Positions 7,278 to 13,726 are shown, counted from the first letter of the stretch. The stretch: DNA of 14,103 nucleotides from Clostridium sp. CAG:413 (GCA_000431775.1 FR888225.1:14369-28471), one strand, 5' to 3'. The notes: generated by a model not told the origin, from the letters alone. Translations and numbers: made by a program.

Positions 7278-8082
7278 CAAAATTGCATTACGCCCGTCCT
7301 ATTGGGCGAGTGTGAGCGGCGGCAAAGACAGCCTGTATATGCTCAATTTGATACTGCATAACCTTGACCATTATCCGCTTGACGGTGTGGTACATTTTGA
7401 ATTGGAAATCGACTATCCGTTCATCCACGATGTAATTGATTATATGGAGTCCGAGTGCAAGCGGTTTGGTATTCGGTTTGTGCGAATTAAGCCCCGAAAG
7501 ACTTGGGAGGAACTATATTATCGCGTCAAGCCCAAACAGGGTCATATTTACGGATTTCCGACCAGAATCGTTCGATGGTGTAATAGTGACTACAAATTGG
7601 ACGCTAAGCGACAACTGTCCGAATGGCTTAACTCTCTCGGTTATTATGTCGTACATTACATAGGTTATTGCGCTGATGAAGAACGCCGTTTTAACAAACG
7701 CCTTACTGCTAATAAGGCGGAAAGATACCCTCTTGTAGAAAACGAAATTAACGAAGATGTGATTTGGGAGTGGGCGAAGACACAGCCGATTTTCAACCAC
7801 TTCTACGAGTTCAACAAGCGTTGTGGTTGTATGTTTTGCCCGATGGCTTCAAAAATACAAATGGCGTACTTACTCAAATACTATCCCGAGCATTTTCAAT
7901 ACATGATTGAGAAAATGCGGGAAACCGAAAAAATAATAGAGGGTAAAACAGGTAGACCGTTTTCGGTTATATCGTCCAACCCGAAATACAATGCCGATTA
8001 CCTCGACCATATCATAAGGACAAAGTGGCTAAAAATCTTAAACGAAAAAGAAAACGAAGCAGAACAATTACGATTTTTTTAG
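7270..8082 (+). CDS. PAPS-reductase-like PP-loop protein
   Basis: A 270-aa member of the phosphoadenosine-phosphosulfate reductase / adenine nucleotide alpha hydrolase superfamily. The PP-loop SGGKDS is at residues 16-21, and a cysteine cluster (RCGCMFCPMAS) lies in the C-terminal half. True PAPS reductases supply sulfite. Phage-borne relatives, and DndC in phosphorothioate DNA modification, use the same fold, and the actual substrate here cannot be read. The last five residues are QLRFF, resembling a beta-clamp-binding peptide. The start is ATG 7270, with AAGGAG at 7252-7257 and an 8-base overlap with the previous gene. The open frame extends further upstream but only as a shadow of the cysteine-cluster gene. 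QueC, another PP-loop enzyme, was considered but the overall sequence fits PAPS reductase better. Confidence 0.82.
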   Translation: MSNKIALRPSYWASVSGGKDSLYMLNLILHNLDHYPLDGVVHFELEIDYPFIHDVIDYMESECKRFGIRFVRIKPRKTWEELYYRVKPKQGHIYGFPTRIVRWCNSDYKLDAKRQLSEWLNSLGYYVVHYIGYCADEERRFNKRLTANKAERYPLVENEINEDVIWEWAKTQPIFNHFYEFNKRCGCMFCPMASKIQMAYLLKYYPEHFQYMIEKMRETEKIIEGKTGRPFSVISSNPKYNADYLDHIIRTKWLKILNEKENEAEQLRFF

Positions 8083-8095
8083 GAGGAAAACAACA

Positions 8096-8215
8096 ATGCG
8101 TGAGATACTTTTTAAGGGCAAACGAACAGATAACAGCGAGTGTGTGCATGGAAACCTTGTGAGAGGTTGCGACGGAAAATATGCATACATAGTTGAAAGG
8201 GGTGAGACGGAATGA
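8096..8215 (+). CDS. Shortened YopX-family protein, 39 aa
   Basis: Begins MREILFKGKRTDNSECVHGNLV, which matches the N-terminal signature of YopX-family phage proteins (MREIxFRGKR-DNGEWVYG-L). Family members are usually over 100 residues, so this is only the first strand region followed by a short tail and stop. An AGGAGG ribosome binding site (8081-8086) lies 9 bases upstream and the end overlaps the next gene by ATGA, so it is probably still translated. It may be a decaying remnant or a minimised version. YopX function is unknown. Confidence 0.6.
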   Translation: MREILFKGKRTDNSECVHGNLVRGCDGKYAYIVERGETE

Positions 8216-8439
8216 ATTGTCGAGATTGTCTGCATTTTAAGGCGTGCTACGAAATGGCAGCCGCAAACGGAGCAGAAGAATTTAATACATTGTTTGCAAA
8301 TCGATGTGAAGATTTCACCGACCGTTCAGAATGGGTACATTTGCCAAGTGACGAATATACCTTCACTGTTCGCGGTGATATTGCAAAGGGACTTATTATT
8401 GCAAATTGTCGAGCAGCAGAAAAAGGAGTGGAAAAATGA
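8212..8439 (+). CDS. Small cysteine-motif hypothetical protein, 75 aa
   Basis: Starts MNCRDCLHFKAC, with cysteines at 3, 6, 12 and 32 (RCEDF), a probable zinc-binding arrangement often seen in short phage proteins. The C-terminal half (residues 45-75) is a separate unassigned segment. ATG 8212 overlaps the preceding stop (ATGA), and the gene overlaps the next start by four bases, so it is translated as part of a tight operon. Role unknown. Confidence 0.65.
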   Translation: MNCRDCLHFKACYEMAAANGAEEFNTLFANRCEDFTDRSEWVHLPSDEYTFTVRGDIAKGLIIANCRAAEKGVEK

Positions 8440-8627
8440 AAGTCTATGAATTAATGAGCCTATTGTCAAAAGCAGAAGCAGGCAAGGAAGTCACGGCCGT
8501 CATGTGCCTAAGCCCAACAGAGCTAATACAGCATGGCTGCCGAATAGGTGACGACGATTGCTTTTGCTTGACATTGGTGGTCGAGGACGTCGACCCAGAT
8601 GAGGGCAATATCACCTTGAAGTTTTAA
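8436..8627 (+). CDS. Small hypothetical protein, 63 aa
   Basis: MKVYELMSLLSKAEAGKEV, then beta-rich sequence ending NITLKF. The start is ATG 8436 with AAAAGGAG (8421-8428) 7 bases upstream; the longer open frame from 8406 lacks such support. The acidic C-terminal half (DDDC ... EDVDPDEG) and small size resemble accessory phage proteins of unknown function. Confidence 0.65.
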   Translation: MKVYELMSLLSKAEAGKEVTAVMCLSPTELIQHGCRIGDDDCFCLTLVVEDVDPDEGNITLKF

Positions 8628-8642
8628 GGAGGACACCCAAAA

Positions 8643-8879
8643 GTGAAATGCCGAATAATAAATCCAAAGAGTAATCAGCAGGAGCTTGACAGGGCTATAC
8701 ATATCTCGGTCGCTTGCATGATGGCGGCAATAGCCGACATGGGCTACTGCGAGGCGAGTTGCCGCAAGATTTGGGACAAGGCCATGCTCTATATCAATCA
8801 GGTCAAGGATGGGGCACTTAGCATCGGCGAGATCCTCGAGATGCTCGAGGAGGATTATAATATTAAATTTGACTCTTGA
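8643..8879 (+). CDS. Small hypothetical protein, 78 aa
   Basis: A mostly helical protein, MKCRIINPKSNQQELDRAIH, with a middle helix (ISVACMMAAIADMGY) and an acidic end (EILEMLEEDYNIKF). GTG 8643 is used, with AAGGAGG (8626-8632) 10 bases upstream. An ATG at 8648 is out of frame and closes quickly. It is the last gene before the control region. Not recognised. Confidence 0.65.
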   Translation: MKCRIINPKSNQQELDRAIHISVACMMAAIADMGYCEASCRKIWDKAMLYINQVKDGALSIGEILEMLEEDYNIKFDS

Positions 8880-8900
8880 CGCAAAAAAAGAAAAGAGGAA

Positions 8901-8977
8901 GCTTGCGCTCCCCCTAATCCATAACCAATATAATCTTACCGTAAATTAATCAAAAAGTCAATAGGAGGAACGCAAGC
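8901..8977 (+). promoter_or_regulatory. Hairpin covering the ArpU-like gene's RBS
   Basis: Bases 8901-8916 can pair with 8962-8977: seven pairs, one mismatch, three pairs, one mismatch, four pairs (14 of 16), with a 45-base loop. The right arm contains the whole AGGAGG (8963-8968) and ends against the ATG at 8978, so a read-through transcript would hide its ribosome binding site. The loop contains TATAAT (8929-8934), but no good -35 is spaced to it. The arrangement resembles phage T4 genes whose RBS is sequestered only in early transcripts. Confidence 0.6.
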
Positions 8978-9541
8978 ATGTCAAAACAACTATCTCCGGA
9001 ACAGGTCATTAGGATTGCCGTGCGAGAGGGTATAAAGGCGGCGCAGCAGCAACTCGAGTTCGAGCGCAACAAGCAACGCAAGCTGAATAAGGATAATCGC
9101 CTGCACAACACCAAACTACTTATCCAGGATTATAGGCTATTTAAGTCACACGCCGAAAAGGCACTCTACACAGCTCAGGATATTGACGATGATGAGAGCG
9201 TGTTTGATATCCTTTCTCTTATGTCGGATAAGGCTTTTACCGCCGCAGAAAACACAGCGGAGGCTATAAAACAATCCGCTGTAAAAACACAGATTATGGT
9301 CAAACATGTATCTGCGATGATTGAGATCTACCGCGTATGGTGTGAGCGGACGGGCAAGCCCGAAAACATGCGTCAATACAGAGTCCTTTGCGCCCTATAT
9401 ATCGACGACACGCCGAAGACTGTGGATGAGATCGCTGCCGCAGAAAACATTGACCGCAGGACAGTATACCGAGACATAAACGCCGCTTTAGATATCCTGT
9501 CGGCGCTCATATTCGGCATTGACAGCCTTCATGAGCAATGA
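8978..9541 (+). CDS. ArpU/RinA-like late transcriptional regulator
   Basis: A 187-aa protein with a helical N-terminal two thirds and a C-terminal helix-turn-helix (about residues 147-175, TVDEIAAAENIDRRTVYRDINAALD) of the sigma-70 region 4 type. Proteins of this build, ArpU and RinA among them, lie just upstream of terminase genes in Gram-positive phages and switch on late genes. Position, size and C-terminal HTH fit that role; the N-terminal half shows no recognised domain. AGGAGG at 8963-8968 serves ATG 8978 but is inside a predicted hairpin, so expression is likely controlled at translation. The likely target is the promoter at 9558-9586 just downstream. Confidence 0.75.
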   Translation: MSKQLSPEQVIRIAVREGIKAAQQQLEFERNKQRKLNKDNRLHNTKLLIQDYRLFKSHAEKALYTAQDIDDDESVFDILSLMSDKAFTAAENTAEAIKQSAVKTQIMVKHVSAMIEIYRVWCERTGKPENMRQYRVLCALYIDDTPKTVDEIAAAENIDRRTVYRDINAALDILSALIFGIDSLHEQ

Positions 9542-9557
9542 TGTCACAATCGTGTCA

Positions 9558-9586
9558 TTGACCCTACAAAACAGCTGTGCTAAAAT
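9558..9586 (+). promoter_or_regulatory. Extended -10 housekeeping promoter before late genes
   Basis: TTGACC (9558-9563), a 17-base spacer and TAAAAT (9581-9586), with TGC directly before the -10 giving an extended -10 element. A start near 9593 is expected. The spacer holds an 8-base palindrome ACAGCTGT (9571-9578). TGTCA occurs at 9542, 9553 and 9586, and CAATGA/TCATTG (9536-9541 and 9555-9560) form an inverted repeat touching the -35; these are candidate operator sites. Confidence 0.75.
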
Positions 9587-9615
9587 GTCATTGTAAAATT
9601 CTATAAGTTATTACC

Positions 9616-9651
9616 TGCCGGTACTCTCGCCCGAGTACCGGTATTCTTTTT
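9616..9651 (+). terminator. Intrinsic terminator in the late leader
   Basis: A perfect 9-bp stem CCGGTACTC (9618-9626) / GAGTACCGG (9633-9641) with a 6-base loop, extendable by two weaker pairs, followed by TTCTTTTT (9644-9651). It lies about 25 bases after the predicted start site of the promoter at 9558-9586. It would therefore end either read-through from upstream or the new transcript after about 60 bases unless antiterminated. Confidence 0.85.
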
Positions 9652-9677
9652 GCAAGGAGGATAGGCAATTTATTAAA

Positions 9678-9736
9678 GCAATATGGTAACTCCTTCCCGT
9701 AGTGCGACCATCTATTACAGGAGGAAACAATATTGC
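9678..9736 (+). promoter_or_regulatory. Possible hairpin covering the ParB-like gene's RBS
   Basis: GCAATAT (9678-9684) pairs with ATATTGC (9730-9736), and CTCCT (9690-9694) pairs with AGGAG (9719-9723) of the ribosome binding site. The TTG start (9733-9735) lies in the outer stem. The two stems are separated by a 5/6-base internal loop, with a 24-base apical loop. The outer stem is AT-rich, so stability is uncertain. Confidence 0.4.
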
Positions 9737-10209
9737 AAATCAAGGAGATAGCGGTAGGCGATATAATCACCTACGAAAACAACCCGCGCAAAAACGATAA
9801 GGCTGTTCCGCCCGTTATGGAGAGTATACGGCAGTTTGGATTTAAGGTGCCTATAATCCTTGATAAGGACGGAGTGATAGTAGCAGGTCACACACGCTAC
9901 AAGGCCGCTTTACAGCTCGGCATGGATAAAGTACCGTGCATCATAGCGGATGACTTGACAGATGAGCAGATCAGAGCTTTTAGACTTGCGGATAACAAAT
10001 GCGGTGAGTTCGCCGCATGGGATGTTGACAAGCTGCGTGATGAGCTGCAAGCACTCGCCGATGAGCTTGACATGACCGACTTCGGTTTCGACCTTACGGA
10101 GGAGATACTTGACATCAACGAGTTTTTCTCTCCGGTCGACAAGCCCAAGGATGAGGAGAGTCCGCATACGGTCACCTGTCCGTTCTGCGGCGCGGAATTC
10201 ACACCATGA
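9733..10209 (+). CDS. ParB-like (ParB/Srx fold) protein
   Basis: A 158-aa protein with a ParB N-terminal domain: ENNPRKND (15-22), DGVIVAGHTRYKAALQLG (46-63) containing the phosphate-binding GHTR, and FRLADNKCGEFAAWD (83-97). In many phages this domain is fused to a DNA methyltransferase. Here it stops at about residue 135, followed by a short tail with a CPFC pair (149-152), and the next gene is a DpdA-like transglycosylase. It may guide or power that enzyme; bacterial dpd clusters also have a ParB/DndB-related partner (DpdB, from memory). The start is TTG 9733, supported by AGGAGG (9719-9724) 8 bases upstream and by alignment with typical ParB N-termini. It overlaps the next gene by four bases (ATGA). 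Confidence 0.85.
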   Translation: MQIKEIAVGDIITYENNPRKNDKAVPPVMESIRQFGFKVPIILDKDGVIVAGHTRYKAALQLGMDKVPCIIADDLTDEQIRAFRLADNKCGEFAAWDVDKLRDELQALADELDMTDFGFDLTEEILDINEFFSPVDKPKDEESPHTVTCPFCGAEFTP

Positions 10210-10934
10210 ACATCTACATTGCAGGCGGAGAAAAGCGCATAGAGATGTTTGAGGCAGTAAGACCACCAAGGATACTCCTATCGTACTACTACGTCTCAGA
10301 TGAGATTATGGCGTATGCTAAGACGGCAAAAGAGTACCTGCTTGACAGCGGAGCTTTTACCTACCTTAACACGGGCAAGAGCGTTGATTTTGACTCATAT
10401 ACGGATGGTTATATAGAGTTTATAAACGCCAACAAGGTCAAGCAGTTTATTGAGCTGGATATAGACGCTATAGTAGGACTTGACAAGGTTGAGTCACTCC
10501 GCAGACGGATTGAGCGCAGGACAGGACGGCAATGTATCCCTGTGTTCCACCGCAGCAGAGGCAAAGATTATTTCGTCGACATGTGCAAGGAGTATGAGTA
10601 CATAGCACTCGGCGGGATAGCTATCAAAGATATCAAAAGAGTAGAGTATAAATACTTCCGCTGGTTCATCGACACGGCGCACAGCTATGGTACACGCATC
10701 CACGGGCTAGGCTTGACCGATTTCAAGGCGCTCAAACAGTTTGATTTTGACAGCGTAGACAGTACGAGCTGGATAGGTAGTCGGTATGGCAATTTATATC
10801 GCTACGATAACGGCAACCTCAGGATACTGCGCTCTCCCAAAAACAGCAGGATGACCCTGCACTGGAAGACCTGCGACGAAATGAATCTCAGAGAGTGGGT
10901 CAAATATGTCAAATATGCAGAAAGATTTATGTGA
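10206..10934 (+). CDS. dpdA: DpdA-like 7-deazaguanine DNA transglycosylase
   Basis: A 242-aa protein related to tRNA-guanine transglycosylase. Segments in order are DSGAF (47-51, counterpart of DSGGF in TGT), PVFHRSRG (112-119), ALGGIA (134-139), HGLGLTD (166-172) and FDSVDSTSW (181-189, at the place of the FDCV nucleophile region). The zinc-binding CxCxxC module of bacterial TGT is absent, and the length is that of short phage DpdA proteins, not of tRNA TGT (about 380 aa). The expected role is exchange of guanine in phage DNA for a 7-deazaguanine such as preQ0 or preQ1, which blocks restriction enzymes. The start overlaps the ParB-like stop, and a queuosine-precursor transporter follows 12 bases after its stop. 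Which base is inserted cannot be read. Confidence 0.82.
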   Translation: MNIYIAGGEKRIEMFEAVRPPRILLSYYYVSDEIMAYAKTAKEYLLDSGAFTYLNTGKSVDFDSYTDGYIEFINANKVKQFIELDIDAIVGLDKVESLRRRIERRTGRQCIPVFHRSRGKDYFVDMCKEYEYIALGGIAIKDIKRVEYKYFRWFIDTAHSYGTRIHGLGLTDFKALKQFDFDSVDSTSWIGSRYGNLYRYDNGNLRILRSPKNSRMTLHWKTCDEMNLREWVKYVKYAERFM

Positions 10935-10946
10935 GGTAATAACAAT

Positions 10947-11615
10947 ATGAAGAAAACACAAGGAAATTTAACGCTTTTATCAATGCTGTTTGCGGTCAGC
11001 TTAATCATCGCAAATGTCGTAACAGGTAAACTATTCGCAACGGGGCTGACTATATTCGGCACAGAAATAACCTTGCCGGGAGCAGTCCTCTGCTACGCTA
11101 TAACATTCCTCATCACCGATATAGTCGGCGAGATATGGGGCAGACGAGAGGCAAATCAGATCGTCATATACGGTATGATTGGTCAGATACTCGCAACGGT
11201 GCTTATAGTCGGCACTCAGTATATCCCCGCACACGACCCCGCAGCACAGGCGGCATATGAGTTACTGCTCGGTCAAAACTGGGTATTTGTGGTCGGCAGC
11301 CTTGCGGCGTACCTTTGCTCACAGGCATGGGATGTATGGGTGTTCCACAAGATAAGAGACGCATACATAAAAAGGCGCGGCTCAACCAAGGGTGGGCGCT
11401 GGATATGGAACAACGCCTCCACCGGTACAAGCCAAATAATTGATACGGTGATATTTACGCTCATATCCTTCGGGTTGGGGATGGGATGGCTATTCTCGGC
11501 ACAGGGGCGCAAAACACTTATAGCCATGATGATAGGTCAATATCTGTATAAGCTGCTTCTTGCGCTTATGGATACGCCTATTTTTTATTTTTTCACACGC
11601 AAAGCAAAAGGATAA
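10947..11615 (+). CDS. Queuosine-precursor transporter, YhhQ/VUT family
   Basis: A 222-aa integral membrane protein of the VUT (DUF165, YhhQ) family, with about six hydrophobic segments (around 8-28, 43-60, 72-92, 112-132, 161-182 and 192-215). Family marks are ITDIVGEIWGRR (56-67) and NNASTGTSQIIDTVIF (155-170). E. coli YhhQ imports preQ0/preQ1, so this protein should supply a deazaguanine base across the host membrane. The gene is spaced 12 bases from the DpdA-like gene, and its ribosome binding site GTGAGGT (10931-10937) overlaps the DpdA stop, so the two are co-expressed. No biosynthetic genes (FolE, QueD, QueE, QueC) are present in the window, which fits salvage by import. Confidence 0.9.
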   Translation: MKKTQGNLTLLSMLFAVSLIIANVVTGKLFATGLTIFGTEITLPGAVLCYAITFLITDIVGEIWGRREANQIVIYGMIGQILATVLIVGTQYIPAHDPAAQAAYELLLGQNWVFVVGSLAAYLCSQAWDVWVFHKIRDAYIKRRGSTKGGRWIWNNASTGTSQIIDTVIFTLISFGLGMGWLFSAQGRKTLIAMMIGQYLYKLLLALMDTPIFYFFTRKAKG

Positions 11616-11641
11616 TAACGATTAATCGGGAGGTGAGGCTC

Positions 11642-11839
11642 GTGGGAGCACCGCTCAAACTCTGTAAGGCATGTCTGTGGCTTAACAATCCTGCACCGGC
11701 AACTTATGTCTGCCCGTTTGCAAAATGCACCTGGGCACTCACCTCTACCACAGTTATAGACGGTCAAATTGTTGAGAGATATATCGACCGTTTAACCGGC
11801 AAGAGGGTCATTGTTGTGACCCGAAAGATGGTGACATAA
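11642..11839 (+). CDS. Small cysteine-cluster protein before TerS
   Basis: A 65-aa protein with CKAC near the N-terminus and CPFAKC about 14 residues later, a likely four-cysteine zinc site, followed by a beta-rich tail (TTVIDGQIVERYIDRLTGKRVIVVTRK). Start choice: GTG 11642 has GGAGG (11629-11633) 8 bases upstream; an in-frame GTG at 11633 overlaps that site and is less likely. It ends two bases before the TerS start. Function unknown. Confidence 0.6.
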   Translation: MGAPLKLCKACLWLNNPAPATYVCPFAKCTWALTSTTVIDGQIVERYIDRLTGKRVIVVTRKMVT

Positions 11840-11841
11840 CT

Positions 11842-12327
11842 ATGGCCGTAGGTAAGTATAAAAAATGGCAAGAGCCCGAAATGCTCGTCTTGCTTGAGGG
11901 GTGGGCGAGAGACGGCCTTACCGATGAGCAGATCGCCAAAAACATGGGCATTTGCCGAGATACGCTATATACATGGAAAAAGGCTTACGCCGACATCTCC
12001 GACGCCTTAAAAAAAGGCAAAGAAGTCGCAGACTATATTGTTGAGAATGAGTTGTTCAAGGCAGCACAGCAGCAGATAGTCACCATAAAAGAGCCTATCA
12101 AGGTGCGCACCGAAAAGCAAAAGGTCGGTAGCGGCAAGGTTGTCGAGGAGCACATCGAATATGTGGAAAAGCAGATAATTGTTCCCGGCAACGTCACGGC
12201 GCAGATCTATTGGCTTAATAACCGCCGTCCTGACAAGTGGCGTAATTCCCGTGATAGCGACAAGGGAGCAAATGACAGCGATGTGATTGATTCCTTCCTC
12301 GAGGTGATGGAGAGTGAGCAACAATGA
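11842..12327 (+). CDS. terS: Terminase small subunit
   Basis: A 161-aa protein with an N-terminal helix-turn-helix (GLTDEQIAKNMGICRDTLYTWKK, residues 25-47), a central helical and basic region, and the C-terminal WLNNRRPDKWRN typical of Gram-positive phage small terminases. TerS binds the packaging site on concatemeric DNA and hands it to the large subunit. It starts at ATG 11842, two bases after the preceding stop, and overlaps TerL by 14 bases. The ribosome binding site (AAAGATGGTGA region) is weak, suggesting coupling to the gene before it. Confidence 0.88.
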   Translation: MAVGKYKKWQEPEMLVLLEGWARDGLTDEQIAKNMGICRDTLYTWKKAYADISDALKKGKEVADYIVENELFKAAQQQIVTIKEPIKVRTEKQKVGSGKVVEEHIEYVEKQIIVPGNVTAQIYWLNNRRPDKWRNSRDSDKGANDSDVIDSFLEVMESEQQ

Positions 12328-13726
12328 GCGCAAGGCAAGGATACAGAGAGCCTTTACAACGCGGCTGCCCGTTTGGCGTAACAGCATAGCCGATTTCGCG
12401 GCGGACAATTTTTCATTCGTTCCGGATGAGTGGCAAGCGGAGCTCTTTCGCAATGTCGAGAGCTTTCCTCGAGTGGCGGTCAAGTCGGGACAGGGTGTCG
12501 GCAAGACCGGCGCTGAGGCGGTTATAGCTCTTTGGTTTTTGACCTGTCACCCCAACGCCAAGGTGGTATGCACGGCACCGACAAAGCATCAGCTTAATGA
12601 TGTGCTATGGGCGGAGATGTCAAAGTGGCAGAAGAGATCGCCGATACTATCAATAATTCTCAAATGGACAAAGACCTACATATACGTCAAAAATCGCGAG
12701 GAGCGCTGGTTTGCAGTCGCTCGGACGGCGACCAAGCCCGAAAATATGCAAGGTTTCCATGAGGACAATATGCTGTTTATCGTTGACGAGGCTTCGGGCG
12801 TCGCTGATGATATCATGGAGGCAATACAGGGCACGCTATCGGGCGTTAACAATAAGCTCGTAGCCTGCGGCAACCCGACAAGAGCGTCGGGCTTTTTTTA
12901 TGACTGCTTTACATCGGCCGCGGCGTTATGGACCCGTCAAACGGTCAATTCGGAGGATAGCCCGAGGACAAATCGCGACAACATACAGGCTCTCAAGGAT
13001 AAGTACGGAGCTGAGAGTAACGTAGTGCGAGTGCGTGTCTATGGTGAGTTCCCGACCGCCGAGGATGACGTATTTATCCCGATATCTCTTGTAGAGGCGG
13101 CCATAGCTCACGACTTACAACCGCACGGACATAAGATCGAGCGCATAACTCTCGGTGTCGACGTGGCACGCTTCGGCGATGATGAGACGGTCATTGCCAG
13201 CAATGTGGACGGTGATATCAAAATCTCTGACAGGCGGCACGGGCAGGACACTATGAGGACGGTAGGCGATATTGTACGCCGCTGCACGGCGTTGCTGGCT
13301 GAGCACCCGAAATACAGAGATCAGATATATGTCATCGTTGATGATACGGGCGTAGGCGGCGGAGTGACCGACAGGCTCAACGAGCTAAAACGCGAGGGAA
13401 CAATACCGAGAGTGACGGTTATCCCGATAAATTTCGGCGAAAAAATCCCCGATGAGGACGCGGCGGGATACTATGACGACCTGCCGACTTATATGTGGTC
13501 TATCGTCCGTGATTTAATGCGGGACAAGCTGATAAAGCTGCCGGATAACAGTGACATGGTGGCGCAGTTTTCCACCCGCAAATATACGATAAGCTCTGCC
13601 GGCAAGGTCAAGATCGAGAGCAAAAAGGACATGAAAAAACGACAAATCAAATCGCCCGATATAGCGGATGCGGTAGTGCTCAGCTGCTATAAGCGGCGAG
13701 TGTTTGATATTAAAAATCTCATTTAA
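12314..13726 (+). CDS. terL: Terminase large subunit
   Basis: A 470-aa packaging motor and nuclease. ATPase: Walker A SGQGVGKT (58-65), Walker B LFIVDE (154-159) and coupling motif ACGNPTR (184-190). RNase H-like nuclease: GVDVARFGDDETVI (281-294) gives the first acidic residue, IYVIVDDTGVGGGV (338-351) the second, and a C-terminal SPDIADAVVLS the third. GTG 12314 is used, with GAGGTGA (12301-12307) upstream inside the end of TerS; no in-frame ATG is better placed. The portal gene follows after an 18-base gap, the standard packaging order. Confidence 0.93.
   Translation: MSNNERKARIQRAFTTRLPVWRNSIADFAADNFSFVPDEWQAELFRNVESFPRVAVKSGQGVGKTGAEAVIALWFLTCHPNAKVVCTAPTKHQLNDVLWAEMSKWQKRSPILSIILKWTKTYIYVKNREERWFAVARTATKPENMQGFHEDNMLFIVDEASGVADDIMEAIQGTLSGVNNKLVACGNPTRASGFFYDCFTSAAALWTRQTVNSEDSPRTNRDNIQALKDKYGAESNVVRVRVYGEFPTAEDDVFIPISLVEAAIAHDLQPHGHKIERITLGVDVARFGDDETVIASNVDGDIKISDRRHGQDTMRTVGDIVRRCTALLAEHPKYRDQIYVIVDDTGVGGGVTDRLNELKREGTIPRVTVIPINFGEKIPDEDAAGYYDDLPTYMWSIVRDLMRDKLIKLPDNSDMVAQFSTRKYTISSAGKVKIESKKDMKKRQIKSPDIADAVVLSCYKRRVFDIKNLI

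Noticed and set aside
7270..8082. QueC-type preQ0 synthase supplying the DpdA enzyme
   Set aside because: The PP-loop and cysteines are shared, but the N-terminal context and overall layout fit PAPS reductase; no QueD or QueE gene accompanies it.
8929..8934. TATAAT as a firm promoter
   Set aside because: No -35-like hexamer at 16-18 bases and no TG extension, so it is kept only as a possibility within the hairpin finding.
9587..9651. A preQ1 riboswitch in the leader before the transporter cassette
   Set aside because: The promoter-terminator layout and a downstream queuosine transporter suggest it, but I cannot find the preQ1-I loop or A-rich tail pattern. The hairpin by itself is an ordinary terminator.
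9683..9751. A 22-codon ORF (ATG 9683) overlapping the ParB-like start
   Set aside because: It has no well-spaced ribosome binding site and its sequence (MVTPSRSATIYYRR) shows no feature; it overlaps a better supported gene.
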